Positions 35,818 through 46,955 of a DNA stretch of 64,000 bases are shown in pieces. How positions within the stretch are numbered: position 1 is the first letter of the stretch; each line of letters begins with the position of its first letter. The translations under genes and the position numbers were made by a program. This stretch comes from Rhodosorus marinus (taxonomy: Eukaryota; Rhodophyta; Stylonematophyceae; Stylonematales; Stylonemataceae), in NCBI GenBank assembly GCA_029953675.1, contig JAMWBK010000006.1, positions 1,364,001 to 1,428,000 on the forward strand, read 5' to 3'. The notes under the pieces were generated by a model. That model saw nothing but the letters and a program-made list of their open reading frames with translations. It searched no databases and had not been told where the DNA came from.

Positions 35818-36012
35818 TTGCTCCTTGAAACTTGGGAAGATTCCGCTGACATTGACGCGCATGTTGCCACCAGACATCCGGCCAGCGGAACGGCTCAGAA
35901 AATGCTACGAGGTGACACTGGAGAATCTAGCCATGTCAGAATGCAACCACTAGACGGGAAGCCCCGGCTAGGTCATCTGGATCACGCTGTTTTCCTGAGA
36001 GCCATGGAATAG
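35818..36012 (+). pseudogene. fragment resembling an antibiotic-biosynthesis-monooxygenase (ABM) domain
   Basis: The frame contains LLLETWEDSADIDAHVATRH. This matches the C-terminal half of the small ABM fold, where 'E-W-x-D-x-x-A-x-x-x-H' precedes the last helix. The first half of the fold is not in the same frame. Upstream sequence (LESSLADDEPTRGAQC) could be a remnant of it in another frame. Either an intron is missing from my reading or the gene is broken. Confidence 0.35.
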
Positions 36013-37279
36013 CTGAGAAAGCCAATGACAAGAATGTCAACCACGTAGACTACGTTGATGGCTCCATGACGGGTGAACACGCGGGAGCCTTTCTTCAGGT
36101 ATTCCATTTACTCTCTGGAGAGTAAGGAGCAGCATGATCCCAATCAGTCCTAGTTCAACTAGCAGTTGTTGTTTTTCTTCACGACGAAAAGGAGAAAGAA
36201 AAAAGTTCATTATCACTTCCAAGTCGTCCTTCGCGGAGCCTCGGTAAATCGCAACGATTCGCGAACGCCGTTTGCAACCAGGTTTAAAGAAATCGAACTT
36301 ATAACTATTGAATTAATAATATATATGGGCGTCGATTTGACATATCAACTTCTTACCTTTGATCCTTTCTGCGTTGGGCATGTTGTATATAAAATATAGA
36401 AATATTTTCAAGCATGCGTACTATTCGTTTTCTTTTTTGCGCAATGTTGTCAACTGGTTCTGAAGTGACGGAGTGGATTACAATTGTACTATTGCCCGGG
36501 ATAGTTGAGCCCTTTAGGAACTTAACCTCAGCAATTTATCTAGTTTTACTCAGTTTTGATCCAACAAATGACTAGCGCACTAGACACAGGAGGAACCAAC
36601 CCGCACGCGCGAGGAACTTGCGCGGTGGTCTGAAGCGATGGCATGCTGTTGATGCTGCTCAACGGCTTGTTCTATAGTCCGCAGGGGGATCTTTATCTAG
36701 TTTCGTTGTGAGTAAACACAAAGCGTACCTGTGGACGAAGAAGTTCCTGCGGGTTTTACCAGCCGAAGTTACTCTGGGCGAAAACACTGTTCAAATATTA
36801 AACAGAGTATCGAGCGCCCTAAACTAGCGTAGTTAATCCCCTCCGAATCTAGTGGACTAGTTGCAAAGGTCACCACAGGCGCGTAAGCCACAGCCAGAAA
36901 AATATTGATTTCGTCGGATCCCGCCACCTTGCATCTAAAACCGTACCTTTGACCATCCCAAACCTCTTCACCATCAAATGCCGAGAAAACTATACGCCAT
37001 GGAACTCAAATTTGGTCGTACGTTGGCCAAGGCTCGCGTCGCCGGCTTGCATTGGCTTCCATGCTCCGTGCGACTTAGTCCCTTCAGTGTTCAAGGGCAC
37101 CGTACAGCTTTTCGGCTTCACTAGTAAAACAGCACTGATTTCAGCTACGAACTTGGAACAACACATCCATCGCTCTCAATGGATTGTACGGTTGTACGCA
37201 CTCCACTGAGTTGCACAACTTCCAAATCGTCTTCCCAGCGGCATGGAAACCAGAAATCTCAATCTAGTCCTACGGATCC
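36013..37279. other. spacer, no recognised feature
   Basis: Partly AT-rich (36300-36420). Only short open frames. Confidence 0.35.
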
Positions 37280-37804
37280 TTGAAGAAAAGGCTCAGCAGG
37301 CCAGATAGCGATCCCGTGGGATGCTTCCCAACTCAACGGACGATTCCAAGCCCATTGTTCGACACAGGCTGGACACGTGTGAGGCGGAAGAGAAATGAAA
37401 GGTCTTCTCTTTGGACCAAGCAGCCAGAACGGAGCGGGTCGAACGCGCTCAATTTGCGCTTTGGACCTCTTTCAGCGGTTTTTAGCACTGATGCAGTTCC
37501 GACCAATTCAAATTGGCCCTATTCAGTTCCTTGGAGGACTCAAAGGCAGTTCGAGGAGAGCATTGTCCACTATCGGAAACGGATCTCTCGTATTAACAAC
37601 ACCGATAGAAGATCCGTCAGATTATACTACTCTCAGCTACAGACGCTAGCGTTAAAAATCAAACATGGGGAGGGGGCGGGGGTGGAGCGACTCCTCAACG
37701 GGAACCAATGCGACTTCTTCAGTCCCCTATGTGTCGACCGCTTCACTTCTACGAAATCCGTTGAGAAAGAGAACAACAGAAGCAGCTCGGAGCTGACAGG
37801 TTGA
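37280..37804 (+). CDS. unidentified 174-aa open frame
   Basis: The longest open frame between the repeats and the GST gene. It is Arg/Ser/Asn-rich (FDTGWTRVRRKRNERSSLWT) with no domain I recognise. A second frame overlaps its stop and continues to 38016 (RTLTLIIAVSLAGYVLDLDS then LQSRISDLPAKIFEQRNALL). A possible acceptor at 37815 (TTCTTCAG) could join them. Real coding status is uncertain. Confidence 0.25.
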   Translation: MKKRLSRPDSDPVGCFPTQRTIPSPLFDTGWTRVRRKRNERSSLWTKQPERSGSNALNLRFGPLSAVFSTDAVPTNSNWPYSVPWRTQRQFEESIVHYRKRISRINNTDRRSVRLYYSQLQTLALKIKHGEGAGVERLLNGNQCDFFSPLCVDRFTSTKSVEKENNRSSSELTG

Positions 37805-38123
37805 TTTCTTCAGCTGCCGGTCCATTCCGGACGCTCACATTGATAATTGCAGTCTCTTTGGCGGGGTATGTGCTCGACTTGGACTCGGATACCAATGCAA
37901 ACACGCTCAAGACTCTGAATCCTCTGGTAGATCAGCAACCCCAACTGCAGTCGAGGATTTCTGATCTCCCTGCAAAAATCTTCGAGCAGAGAAACGCATT
38001 GCTGTCGACGTTTTAGAACAAGGAGGGAGCCTACTCAGCACGTACAAACCAAATAGGAGGAGCGAGTTTGCACAGGCAACGCTGCCCGAGAGTCTTCTGG
38101 TATTGTAGTTGTTGTGAGAAGCG

Positions 38124-39293
38124 ATGCTTGCGTTTGTGGGAGGTCTAGGAACGGTTCGGTTACATAGTCGTAGGCTAAGCACGGTGGCAGCGATGGATCC
38201 TACGAAACCGCCCCACAAATCGGCCCTGGATGATATGACCACGAAGGGGGCTTTCGCGAGAAAGGCTTCGGTTTTCAGGTCCTGGGTGAGCAAGGGCGGT
38301 GAGTTTGAGCCTGAAGGAGGCAGATACCATCTCTACGTTGGGTACGCGTGCCCGTGGGCGCATAGAACCATAATCACCCGGCAGCTCAAGGGTCTGACAG
38401 ATGCGATTGGGATTACCTTCGTTGACTACTTTATGGGTGACATGGGATGGGAGTTCAAGCCGGAGCCAGAGCCCAACTACGGACTGAATAAGATTCGAGA
38501 GCTTTATTTTAAGGCCCGAGAAGACTACGACGGTCGTTTCACGATTCCAGTGTTGTGGGATAAAAAGACGGAAACGATTGTCAACAATGAATCTTCGGAG
38601 ATTATTATAATGCTAAACAACGAGTTCAATGATTTCGCGAAGAACCCTGAGCGGGATTTCCTGCCAGAATCCAAGCGTGGTGAGTACCTCCACAAGGTTT
38701 CATCTGGTAATTGTCATGGTACTCATCCCCGCACTCACCGAATGTCACAGACGCAATTCTGGAAGTCGCCCAGAGCTTCTACGAGCCGGTTAACAACGGA
38801 GTCTACAAATGCGGGTTTGCCAGGACCCAGGAGGCTTACGAGCAGGCCTTTGTTCCCCTTTTTGAGAAACTAGATGACCTTGAGGAAGTCCTTGGCAAAA
38901 CGGTAAGCGTGTATCCGTGTATATTGGCTCTGGAAGACCTGAAGAGGGAGCCCCACTCAAAGACATGTTTACCCTTGCAACGACTCGCAGCGGTACTTGA
39001 CAGGAAGCGAGATGACGCTAGCAGATATTCGCCTGTTCACAACTCTGGTGCGCTTTGATGCAGTCTATCTTACGCATTTCAAATGCAACAAGAAGAGGAT
39101 CATAGACTATCCAAATCTGTTTGGATTTGTTTGCGACATGTATCAGACGCCGGGAGTGAAGGATACTGTGAACATGGAGCATATCAAGAAGCACTACTTC
39201 ATGTCGCATGTGTCAATCAATCCCTTCGCGATTGTCCCTCTTGGTCCTGACGTAAACTTTGAGGTGGAGCATGATCGTGCCACACGTTTCTAG
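38124..39293 (+). CDS. glutathionyl-hydroquinone reductase-type glutathione transferase (Xi class, ECM4/YqjG family)
   Basis: Three exons (38124..38679, 38751..38902, 38991..39293) give 336 aa. The enzyme family reduces glutathionylated hydroquinones using a catalytic cysteine. The signature GYACPWAHRT places that cysteine at residue 76. Other family blocks are DYFMGDMGWEFKPE, TIPVLWDKKTETIVNNESSE, YEPVNNGVYKCGFARTQEAY, LTGSEMTLADIRLFTTLVRF and YPNLFGFVCDMYQTPGV. Introns are 71 and 88 nt with GTGAGT and GTAAGC donors. The first ~23 residues (MLAFVGGLGTVRLHSRRLST) look like a mitochondrial or plastid presequence. Initiation at the internal Met24 would give a cytosolic form. Its upstream flank lacks the strong G/T bias seen at other genes. 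Confidence 0.93.
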
Positions 39294-39511
39294 TTCAGAA
39301 TCCTTTGAAACACAGCTTTTATATTCAGAAATCTGTTTGCCGAGCGGAGGTCAGAAGAGATTAAATCCCTCCCTCCTAATCAACACACAACCTTTCTTGC
39401 CTGTCGAGAACTTGCAGTACAAGCTCGCTAAATAATCAACAACAAATCTTACATGTACAAACAAAGTGATGCCTTCCGGAAAACAAGTGTCACCGTGGTC
39501 AACCGTATGTG

Positions 39512-42500
39512 CTAGTCGGTAATCTCACCGTCCTCCGTTTCTCCCTCTTCAGAATCAGCTTCCTCGGAACGATTTTCGCCCTCATTCCAGTCGTCGTCGT
39601 CCTACATGAATCGATACGCAAGAAGAAATCAGTACGAGAAAACGCTTAAAAGGCAGAACAACCTCTTCCTCCCAAAACGATCTTGTCCCACCTCGTTCTT
39701 GTCATCATCTTCAGGCGGATCGTCAGTTTCCGCATCTTTCTTTCCATCTTTGTCGACATCGGGCGCAGAACTTTCTTCAGCTCCCCTCCTTGTATCGTCA
39801 GTCCTACCCTCTACTTTTTCGCTTGCCCCGTGCTCATCCTCCCCAACAGCGTCCTTCGACTCCGCGTCGTCCTTCGACTCAGTGTCCCCTTTCGACTCAG
39901 CATCTTCTTTCGATCCCTCATCCTCGTCAATTGCGTCGTTAGCCTCTTGCTCGCCTTCAACCTTATCCTTGCCTACGTCTTCATATGAAGGTGGTTGCTC
40001 CTCATCTTCTTTTTCTTCTGCTTCCTTCAATTTTTGGCCACCGCCAACTTCTGTTTCCTTCCCCTGCTTCGCCTGCGGTGGAGAGCTGCTTGCGACGGAT
40101 TTCTCAGGCGTCGGAACTTGCTCCTCCTCATCAACCATCCCTGTACGCGATTTGGATTCATTGTTGCTTTCTCCGTCATCGTCGATGGAAGGTTCGTCTT
40201 TGCTCTTAACTTCCTCTTTTGCAGCGTCATCCTCCTGACCATCTTCTTCACTTGCTTCCTCATCACCAACATCGGATTCAACAACTGGCTTTCGTCCCCG
40301 CTTCTCGCGCCGGGCTTCTCTTGGGCTGGTTACCGGTTCCCGTCTTCTTTTTCGGTCCGACAATTTGCGAATGTCCATCATGTCCTCGTCATCATCTTCC
40401 TCGTCCTCGTCTTCTCCTTGTTGATACTCTTCCTCCTCCTCCTCCTCATACCTGTCCTCGTCCTCATCCTCTTCCTCTTCCTCGTCCTCGCCCTCGCCCT
40501 CTTCCTCTTCTTCCTCCTCATCCTCACCTTCCTCCTCTTCGCTTTGGTCCTCAGCTTCTTTCTTCTTCCTGTATTTGGCAGTATCCGCCACATCGTGTGC
40601 AGCAATCTTCTGTTCTTCGGCTGCTTGGGTTTCAATCTCAGCCGCTTGCTCCGGGACATTCTTGCCCGGATCACCTTCCTGCGTGGCGCTTTCAAGCGGA
40701 ATACTCTCCTTGGTCGAGTCGGCTCCCTCCTTTTCCGTTTTTTCAGCCGGGCCTTCGGTGGCTTCTGCATCCATCGTTACGCCATCCCCTTCAACCTCCT
40801 TGCTTTTGGCGACTTCCACTGAGTCGGTGTTCGGTTGTTCCTCATCTCCTTCTGATGAGTCCACAGCGTCATTTGGAGGAGCCTGCTCTTCGGCAGCTGC
40901 TTCTTCGTCTTGAGACTCGTCCTCCTGCACCTCAGCAGCACTATTTTTCTTTTCCTTCGTCGTCTCTGCCGTCTCCGCTGCCCCCGCACGTGGAGCCTCG
41001 GGAGTAACCTGCTCCGATTCTTCTGACTTTCCAGCCGCATTCTCCTCGTCCTTTGCTTCTGATGCGATGCTCCGTTTCGCTTCCACGTGAGCCTTTTCAG
41101 ATTTCCCAGAATCATCGCTTGGTTCCGCTTCGTCGGATTCGACCGCCCTCGTTTCACTCGCCTTCACCTCAGCTTCTGCAGTCTTCTTGGTATCTTCCAA
41201 TCCTTCGGGTTTCGCTTCTTTCTGTTTCTTCGTCACCTCTTTAGGATCATGTTCGGGCTCGTCATCCGCTGAGTCTCCTTCCTCATTCTCATCGTCTTCC
41301 TGCTCATCCTCATCATCCTCGGTCTCCATACCATCTTCCTCTCCATCTTCACCAGGCTTGAAGGACGTCTTCACAGGTCGAATCTTATCCACCTCTTCCT
41401 CTTCCTCTGCTTCGACTTTCTCCGCTTTCTCATCTTCCTCCTCCTTTGATGCGTCCATCGCTGCGATTTTTGCTGTTTCTGGCTCGTCCTCGGCCTCAGA
41501 TTCCTCGTCATCTTCTGAGTAATCTGTATCAACATCCATCGTTTTCGCCTGGTCGAGAGTTTCTCCTATGCTCGGAAGCTTCGTCCCCGTTTTGCCAAGA
41601 TCCGCTAGCGGCCGTAGTTGCTTCGCTGGCTCTTCAACTTCATTTCTGTGTCCCACGAGCGACCTCAACGGCTTCAACTGAGCGCTGGCTCCTATCGCCT
41701 CTCCGATTCTCGGCAAGGATACTTTGTCTCCAGCTAAAGCTGCTAGACTATCTCGCTCCTTCATGGGCTCAAGACCTTGAGAATTTTCAAGCGCTACTGC
41801 TTTCTTTTCTTCGTCTTTAGCGAGGTCCGTTTCTTCATCGTTCGGCTCTGCTGAATCCTCGTCACCTTCTGATTCGGTTACCGCGTCTTCACCTACGCCC
41901 TTAGTTTCACTCGCCGTGTCTTTCGCGTCGACAGCAGGAGTATCCTTTTCTTTGACGTCCTGACCTGCTCCATGGTCATCTTTCACTACACCAGAAGCAT
42001 GAGCTCCGAGGAGCTGCTTTTTCGGTTCAGGTCCTGTATCAACGTTACGACCTGTGACTGCGTCACCTGTGGTTTCACCTTCACCCCGAGATTCGACTTC
42101 TGCCAAGTTCCTGCCTCGCTTCTTGCTGCCCGCCTCATCTGCAGGGGACAATACCTTTGGAAGTTTGGCTGGAGCTGATCGGCCAACGGCTACCGACAAG
42201 GGTGGTAGAGTCGTCCCCAGCGCGGAGCCCGATGTTTCAACTCCTTCCGCAGGGGGGTTCTGAAGGAGTTTCAACCCTGACAAACCAGCGGACTTTGCAA
42301 GCTCATTTCCATGCTTCAGCCTCCTGTGAGCGGCTTCCAGTGCCCCGCTAGAGGCCGTATGAGGCTTCATCGCGGATGAGGACTTCGCATCTTCCTCAGC
42401 GGCGGTAGGGGCCGTACCAGCTTCTCTTACCTCAGCGACTCCTTCCTGTTTTCCGGTTTCCGCACCACCCCAGAAATTCGAAGGCGAAAGTACTGCATGG

Positions 42501-43951
42501 CCTGCCTGTGTATCGGTCAATAGGGGCGCGGGTGCACCCGCAGCTAGAGGAGATCCACGCGCAAGATTCGGTGGATTCGCTGTCGCGAGACTTTCGATAC
42601 CAGATCTACGCAGGGGTTGGAGTTCCACGTGACGGGCAGTGTCTGCAGGCTTTCCAGAATCCTGTCCCGCTAGCGCATGCTCAAGTTTCTGAAGACGCGC
42701 ACGGATTTGCGCATTTTCCGGGGCCGCATCGAGAGCTGTTCGGTAAGCTTCAATCGCATCCTTTGGCTGGTCACACGCTTCGTACAAAGTCCCCAGGTCA
42801 AACCATACCTCGCTCAGGTTCGGGTCGAGGAGGATTGCCCTCGTGTAGGCAGTCATGGCGTCCTTGTATTGAGCTCGGTTATAATATAGCACTCCAATGG
42901 AACACCAATAGGTCGGATTGCCCGGATCCCTATGCACGGCCTCTTGGTATGAATTGTAAGCTGGCAAAAATTGCTTTAGAGCTGCATAGACTCGGCCAAG
43001 CAAGTACCAGGACTGTCCATCGTTGGGATCAATTTCAGAGGCACGCTGCAACAACCTATACGCTTCCTCGTTGTCGTTTCTCATAAGTGAGAGCCAGCCA
43101 AGTCGTTGCAAAGTCTTTACGTGCCTGGGATTCTCCTGGAGAACCATCTTGTAAGTTTCCATCGCAAGATTTACGTCTCCCTTCAGCTCGTTCACGTGAC
43201 CAATCTGGAAGAGCGCATCCAGTCTTGTCAAAGGTGGTGATGGCGATTCCGCCTTGCTCACGTGGTTGAAATACTCAAGAGCTTTGTCATACTCCTTTCG
43301 TTCCTTGAAGATAATACCGATACAGAAGCAAACCTCATCCACTCTGTCGAAGTCAGGAGCGATTGCCAGCACTGCCAAGAGCGCTTCGAGCGCATAATCG
43401 AGGGACCCGTATCTATCGTACAGAAGCCCAATCCCGTACCACAGGTTGGGGTCTCGGGGATTCGAAAGCAAATTTAACGCATTCTTGTACGCTTCATACG
43501 CGTTATCAAGTTCATGAGTCATGACATAGCAATGTGCTAACACCCCCCACGCCTCTCCATATTTTGGATCTGCCTGTATGGCCTGAGTTAAGTATGGCGC
43601 GGCTCTAGCGTACTGCTCTCGCTTTACGAGCAGAGCACCTGCTTGCGTCATCGCAACAACGTTGCTCGGACTGTACCCAAGAACCGTCTCGTAGGCCTCC
43701 AGCGCCCCATCCTTATCGTCCAACGCCAACCTGAGCGCCCCTATTCTCATCCAGATATTCTCTTTGCTGGAAGTGAGACGCTCTTGTAAATTCCGGGGGA
43801 TCTGGAGCAAAGAACTTTCCATCGATCCCCTATTTCCCCCCTGACGTCCATTTTGCCGCAACACGCCGTTTCCAAGCAATAAATCGCCCTCCCGGGGACG
43901 CACGCGTTCATCCATTGTAAAGCGGCTTGCAGTAGAGCGGGCCATCACCAT
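39512..43951 (-). CDS. Cyc8/Ssn6-like TPR co-repressor with giant acidic tail
   Basis: Two exons: 39692..43951 and, after a 90-nt intron, 39512..39601. About 1,450 aa in total. Roughly ten tandem TPRs fill about residues 50-450 (e.g. YSPSNVVAMTQAGALLVKRE, DPNLWYGIGLLYDRYGSLDY, DPNDGQSWYLLGRVYAALKQ). The arrangement and the WYGIGLLYDRYGS block fit Cyc8/Ssn6 (related to the UTX TPR region), the adaptor of the Cyc8-Tup1 repressor. The remaining ~950 residues are low-complexity and highly acidic, with long E/D runs and K-rich KRG patches (DRKRRREPV, REARREKRGRKP). The C-terminal exon adds DDDDWNEGENRSEEADSEEG. The start is ambiguous between 43951 and 43915 (ATGGATGAACGC); both have A at -3. Tup1 would be the expected partner, but it is not in this window. 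Confidence 0.85.
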
Positions 43952-44950
43952 AATAAGTCCCAAGATCCCTTGCTGATTACAAAACAACCGTTAGCCAAAA
44001 AATGGGGCGCTCCACAAACATTCAAGCCCATTCGACGAATCCATACTTCTTCCAACGAAGCCAAACAGCGCAAACAAAGGCCCCCCCGTTCAAACTCCAC
44101 CCACCATCCCCCACCCCCCTCCCAAAAAAAAACCTCCTCAGCAAAAAAATCGACGGACAACAACAAACCACAAGAAGCGAGAACTCAAAGAAGATTCCAA
44201 GCAATACATGCACATACACACACACATTCTCTCTCTATCTCTATCTCCCTCTCCCAAATCTCTCTCCACCTTACCTCCACCTTCCTCCCCCAACTAAGTG
44301 CTTATCCTCCTTTTCAAAAAGCTGTTTTGCAAAAGACCCGAGGTTCTATCGAAATCCCCTCCCCCTCGTACAAAAAAAAATTAGCAAAACGCCCTCCCAA
44401 ACACACTGGTTAACCCCCTATCCCGCCTTTAACCCTTTTTTCCCCCTCCAAACTCGAAGGACACCCTTCCCCCCCTCCTTTCCCCACCCCTCAAAACCTC
44501 TTCAAAAACCAAACTTCACGTATCTCACCCAGTTCATGTTTTCCATTCAATTATGATCCTTAACGCTCAGATGTTCTGAAAAATAGTAAAATACTTCTTC
44601 CCTATGCAACATCAGCTTTCAATGATGGAAGAAAGACTCTCTGCCACTCTTTCTGTCTTTCCTCCAATTTTTCCGGTTCTCCCCATCCCGAAAATTTTCT
44701 TCACCCCTACTGCTTCAGGGTATCTACAAGAAAAAATTCGTTACCGCCCAAACGCGAATATTTACTGCGTGGCATTTTCTCCTTTTTTCGTGCTTTTTTG
44801 ATTTGCTGTGTCACGCACACATCAAAAGATGTGATCTTCAAGTAGTATTTTAAAAAGGCCATTAACACTCATAACACGTATCCTTCCCCCCTCCCGACCA
44901 CCCCACCCCAACCCACCCCGCCCCTTGTGTCAAATTCTTTTTTGTCTAAC
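43952..44950 (-). promoter_or_regulatory. long C+A-rich (minus-strand G+T-rich) 5' flank of the TPR gene
   Basis: For about 1 kb the plus strand is almost devoid of G, with runs such as cccccctcccaaaaaaaa. It begins at the start of the TPR gene and mirrors the flanks of plus-strand genes. Long open frames here are compositional artefacts. Confidence 0.45.
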
Positions 44951-45400
44951 TTTGCCGGTACTATTTTTTCTATCTCGAAACAATGCGGAACACATCCGCA
45001 GAGAGAGAAGGACGTTCATATTTCAGTAGTTTCTGCTGGGCCAACAACCAGCTTGGCTGCTGATACCCAACGGATATTCATTAAAACGTTATAGGGTTTA
45101 CCCCCTTCTAAAAGAAGCCGATGGAATTACTTTCCAACAGAATAGGGGTCGACGTTTTTCGTGTGGTATTTGTTTGTATAATAATATGGTTTATATGTAG
45201 AGTTTCTCGGTGGATTGGGGGTGGGCGGGCGGAATTTGAAAATCCCTCGAGCTCTCTTGCCTTGATTATATTACCCTCTCATTTTTTCATTGGGGGGGGG
45301 GGGTGTTATTTATGTGATGTTTCGGGCCAAAGATCGCCTTTTTTTTGTTGTCTCGTGTTGTCGTGCACCAATCGACTGCGACGGAAAGGGGGACGTCAAG
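44951..45400. other. skew switch and G+T-rich block
   Basis: Just right of the C/A-rich flank the plus strand turns G/T-rich (45121-45380), including a run of 12 G at 45292-45303. No gene starts to the right on the plus strand that I can see. Confidence 0.4.
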
Positions 45401-45940
45401 GCTTATCAGAGCTTAGGATCGATTATCATTGAGTCTCCGGTTGCATCATGCATGTAATTACAACCTCCACAACCCCCGCACTCGCTTTGAAGATGATCAT
45501 AGCTCGGGTTGTTCATATTCATCGAGGTGAGAAGACGCGTACGTCTAGAGGAGCTTGAAGGTTGTCAAGACCACGATTTCGCACCCGACGGATTTTCAAC
45601 GGCAGAGTTCATCAAGTTAGCAGGAAGCCGCTGCTCTATAGTCGCGACTATGCCCCATTTTTGTTCTAGATGAGGAGTCACCGTAGGTCGGGGAATCTGT
45701 ACCCCTGAAGAAGCCATTCTCGTCCTGTTGCTCTTGTAAAATGAACAAGGGTTTTCTTGCGCCGGTACTATGCCGGAGGTCGCACGACGTGATTGTGCGG
45801 AATCTTGTATTGGACAGAACTTTTCTCGCTCGTTTTTACTCGAGATGGTGTGCACCTCTTTTAGTCTTCTGCGCTTTTAGAAAAACAGCAGAAAAAACCT
45901 GACTCTAGGATGAGGAGCCAGTTTCTTGTTTCGCGTCAGA
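45401..45940. other. spacer, one possible minus-strand frame
   Basis: A minus-strand frame at 45565-45855 (EQKWGIVATIEQRLPANLMN) lies just past the methyltransferase stop. It has protein-like composition but no family match. Confidence 0.3.
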
Positions 45941-46955
45941 TTAGGAGCACTCTGAGTTCAAACGAAGGATCAAAACTTCCATGCTCTTCTTCTCCAGCGA
46001 ATTTGACAGAATAGGGTCGTTGGTAATTGCCTCGTCTGTATTCCAGAATTGGATATGCAGCCTGTGATTTGAGCATACTTCCAAAAAGCGTTGACGAAGC
46101 CAGCTTGATCGGGCTACTAGCCCGCATGCAAAGAATGCCTCTGAGCCAGCTAGTTTCAGAAAATTTTCAACAACCTCGATTAAAGGGACGACTGACTCTG
46201 GCCACTGGACGACGTCAGCACCCAGGAGTACATCGGGAGGGCCGCCCAGGTGATGTATGCATGATTCTATGTCACTGGTCCTCTCTGGTAAGCCCCAGCG
46301 TAGCAGCCCGGCGTTGATCTGTAACAATGTTGTACGATTAAGCATCAGTTTTCCTAATCGCGCGGGGGGAAAAGATCTGGAAGTGCGACGCACGTTTCTA
46401 CCCTTCTCCAATCGAGCCTTGGCACAATTCTTTTCGAGCAATCTGAGGACGACATCGTTTCCATCAGTAACCAAGGTACGGGCGGCATACCGAGAGGCGA
46501 CTAATCCAGCCAACCTGGAGAGCGCATTTCGTTTCAATGACACTTCAGGGTTAATTCCATTGTCCGAGAGGGAAGCAGCGGCGAGCACCTATAACGTGAG
46601 CGAAAGCGGAGGCATAGTTTACCCTGCACCGGCTCCAAGCTCGAGGACCTTTCTGCCCTCGAGCTCTCGTCTTCGCTCCCAAACGAACATAGAAAGCAAG
46701 CGCGATACGGGCCAAAGTACCTGTCCGGTGAGATCGTGGTCGGTACAGGCCATTTGCCCAACCTCAATCTCCTCGACCTCATCGCCCACCGAAACCCTCT
46801 CCAAAGCCGTCTCCTCATTGAGAAAAAGCCCAGAATCGATAATTGCGCAATCCTCCATACCGAGGTCAAGCACTACACCAACGCATCGTGCAAGGACCCC
46901 ATTGTGCTCTACAAACAAACTGAAGGTAGCTGCTAGGCGATTCTCACGTACCCAT
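45941..46955 (-). CDS. METTL21-like protein methyltransferase
   Basis: Three exons on the complement (46952..46955, 46623..46908, 45941..46514) give 287 aa. The SAM-binding motif I, VLELGAGAGLAG, is created by the second splice (GG|GTAAAC ... CCAG|G). It is followed by GLVASRYAARTLVTDGNDVV (motif II acidic residue) and PDVLLGADVVQWPESVVPLI, the motif typical of METTL21/EEF-lysine methyltransferases, which usually modify translation factors or chaperones. No ATG exists in the main exon frame near its 5' end. The best model starts on a 4-nt micro-exon (ATGG) followed by a 43-nt intron (GTACGT ... TTTGTAG). A CTCTCCAG acceptor about 74 nt past a decoy one was chosen because it restores motif I. 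The first exon is the least certain part. Confidence 0.8.

Noticed and set aside
39606..41820. Long plus-strand open frames rich in Ser or Leu/Phe
   Set aside because: They are shadows of the acidic GAA/GAG/GAT-rich minus-strand Cyc8-like gene.
44002..44556. 184-codon and 147-codon plus-strand open frames
   Set aside because: Pro/Thr/Ser/His low-complexity text produced by a G-poor strand; no domain and strongly biased composition.
46588..46622. 34-nt intron in the methyltransferase ending at TTATAG
   Set aside because: It shifts the reading frame; using the later CTCTCCAG acceptor restores the SAM-binding motif and the frame.
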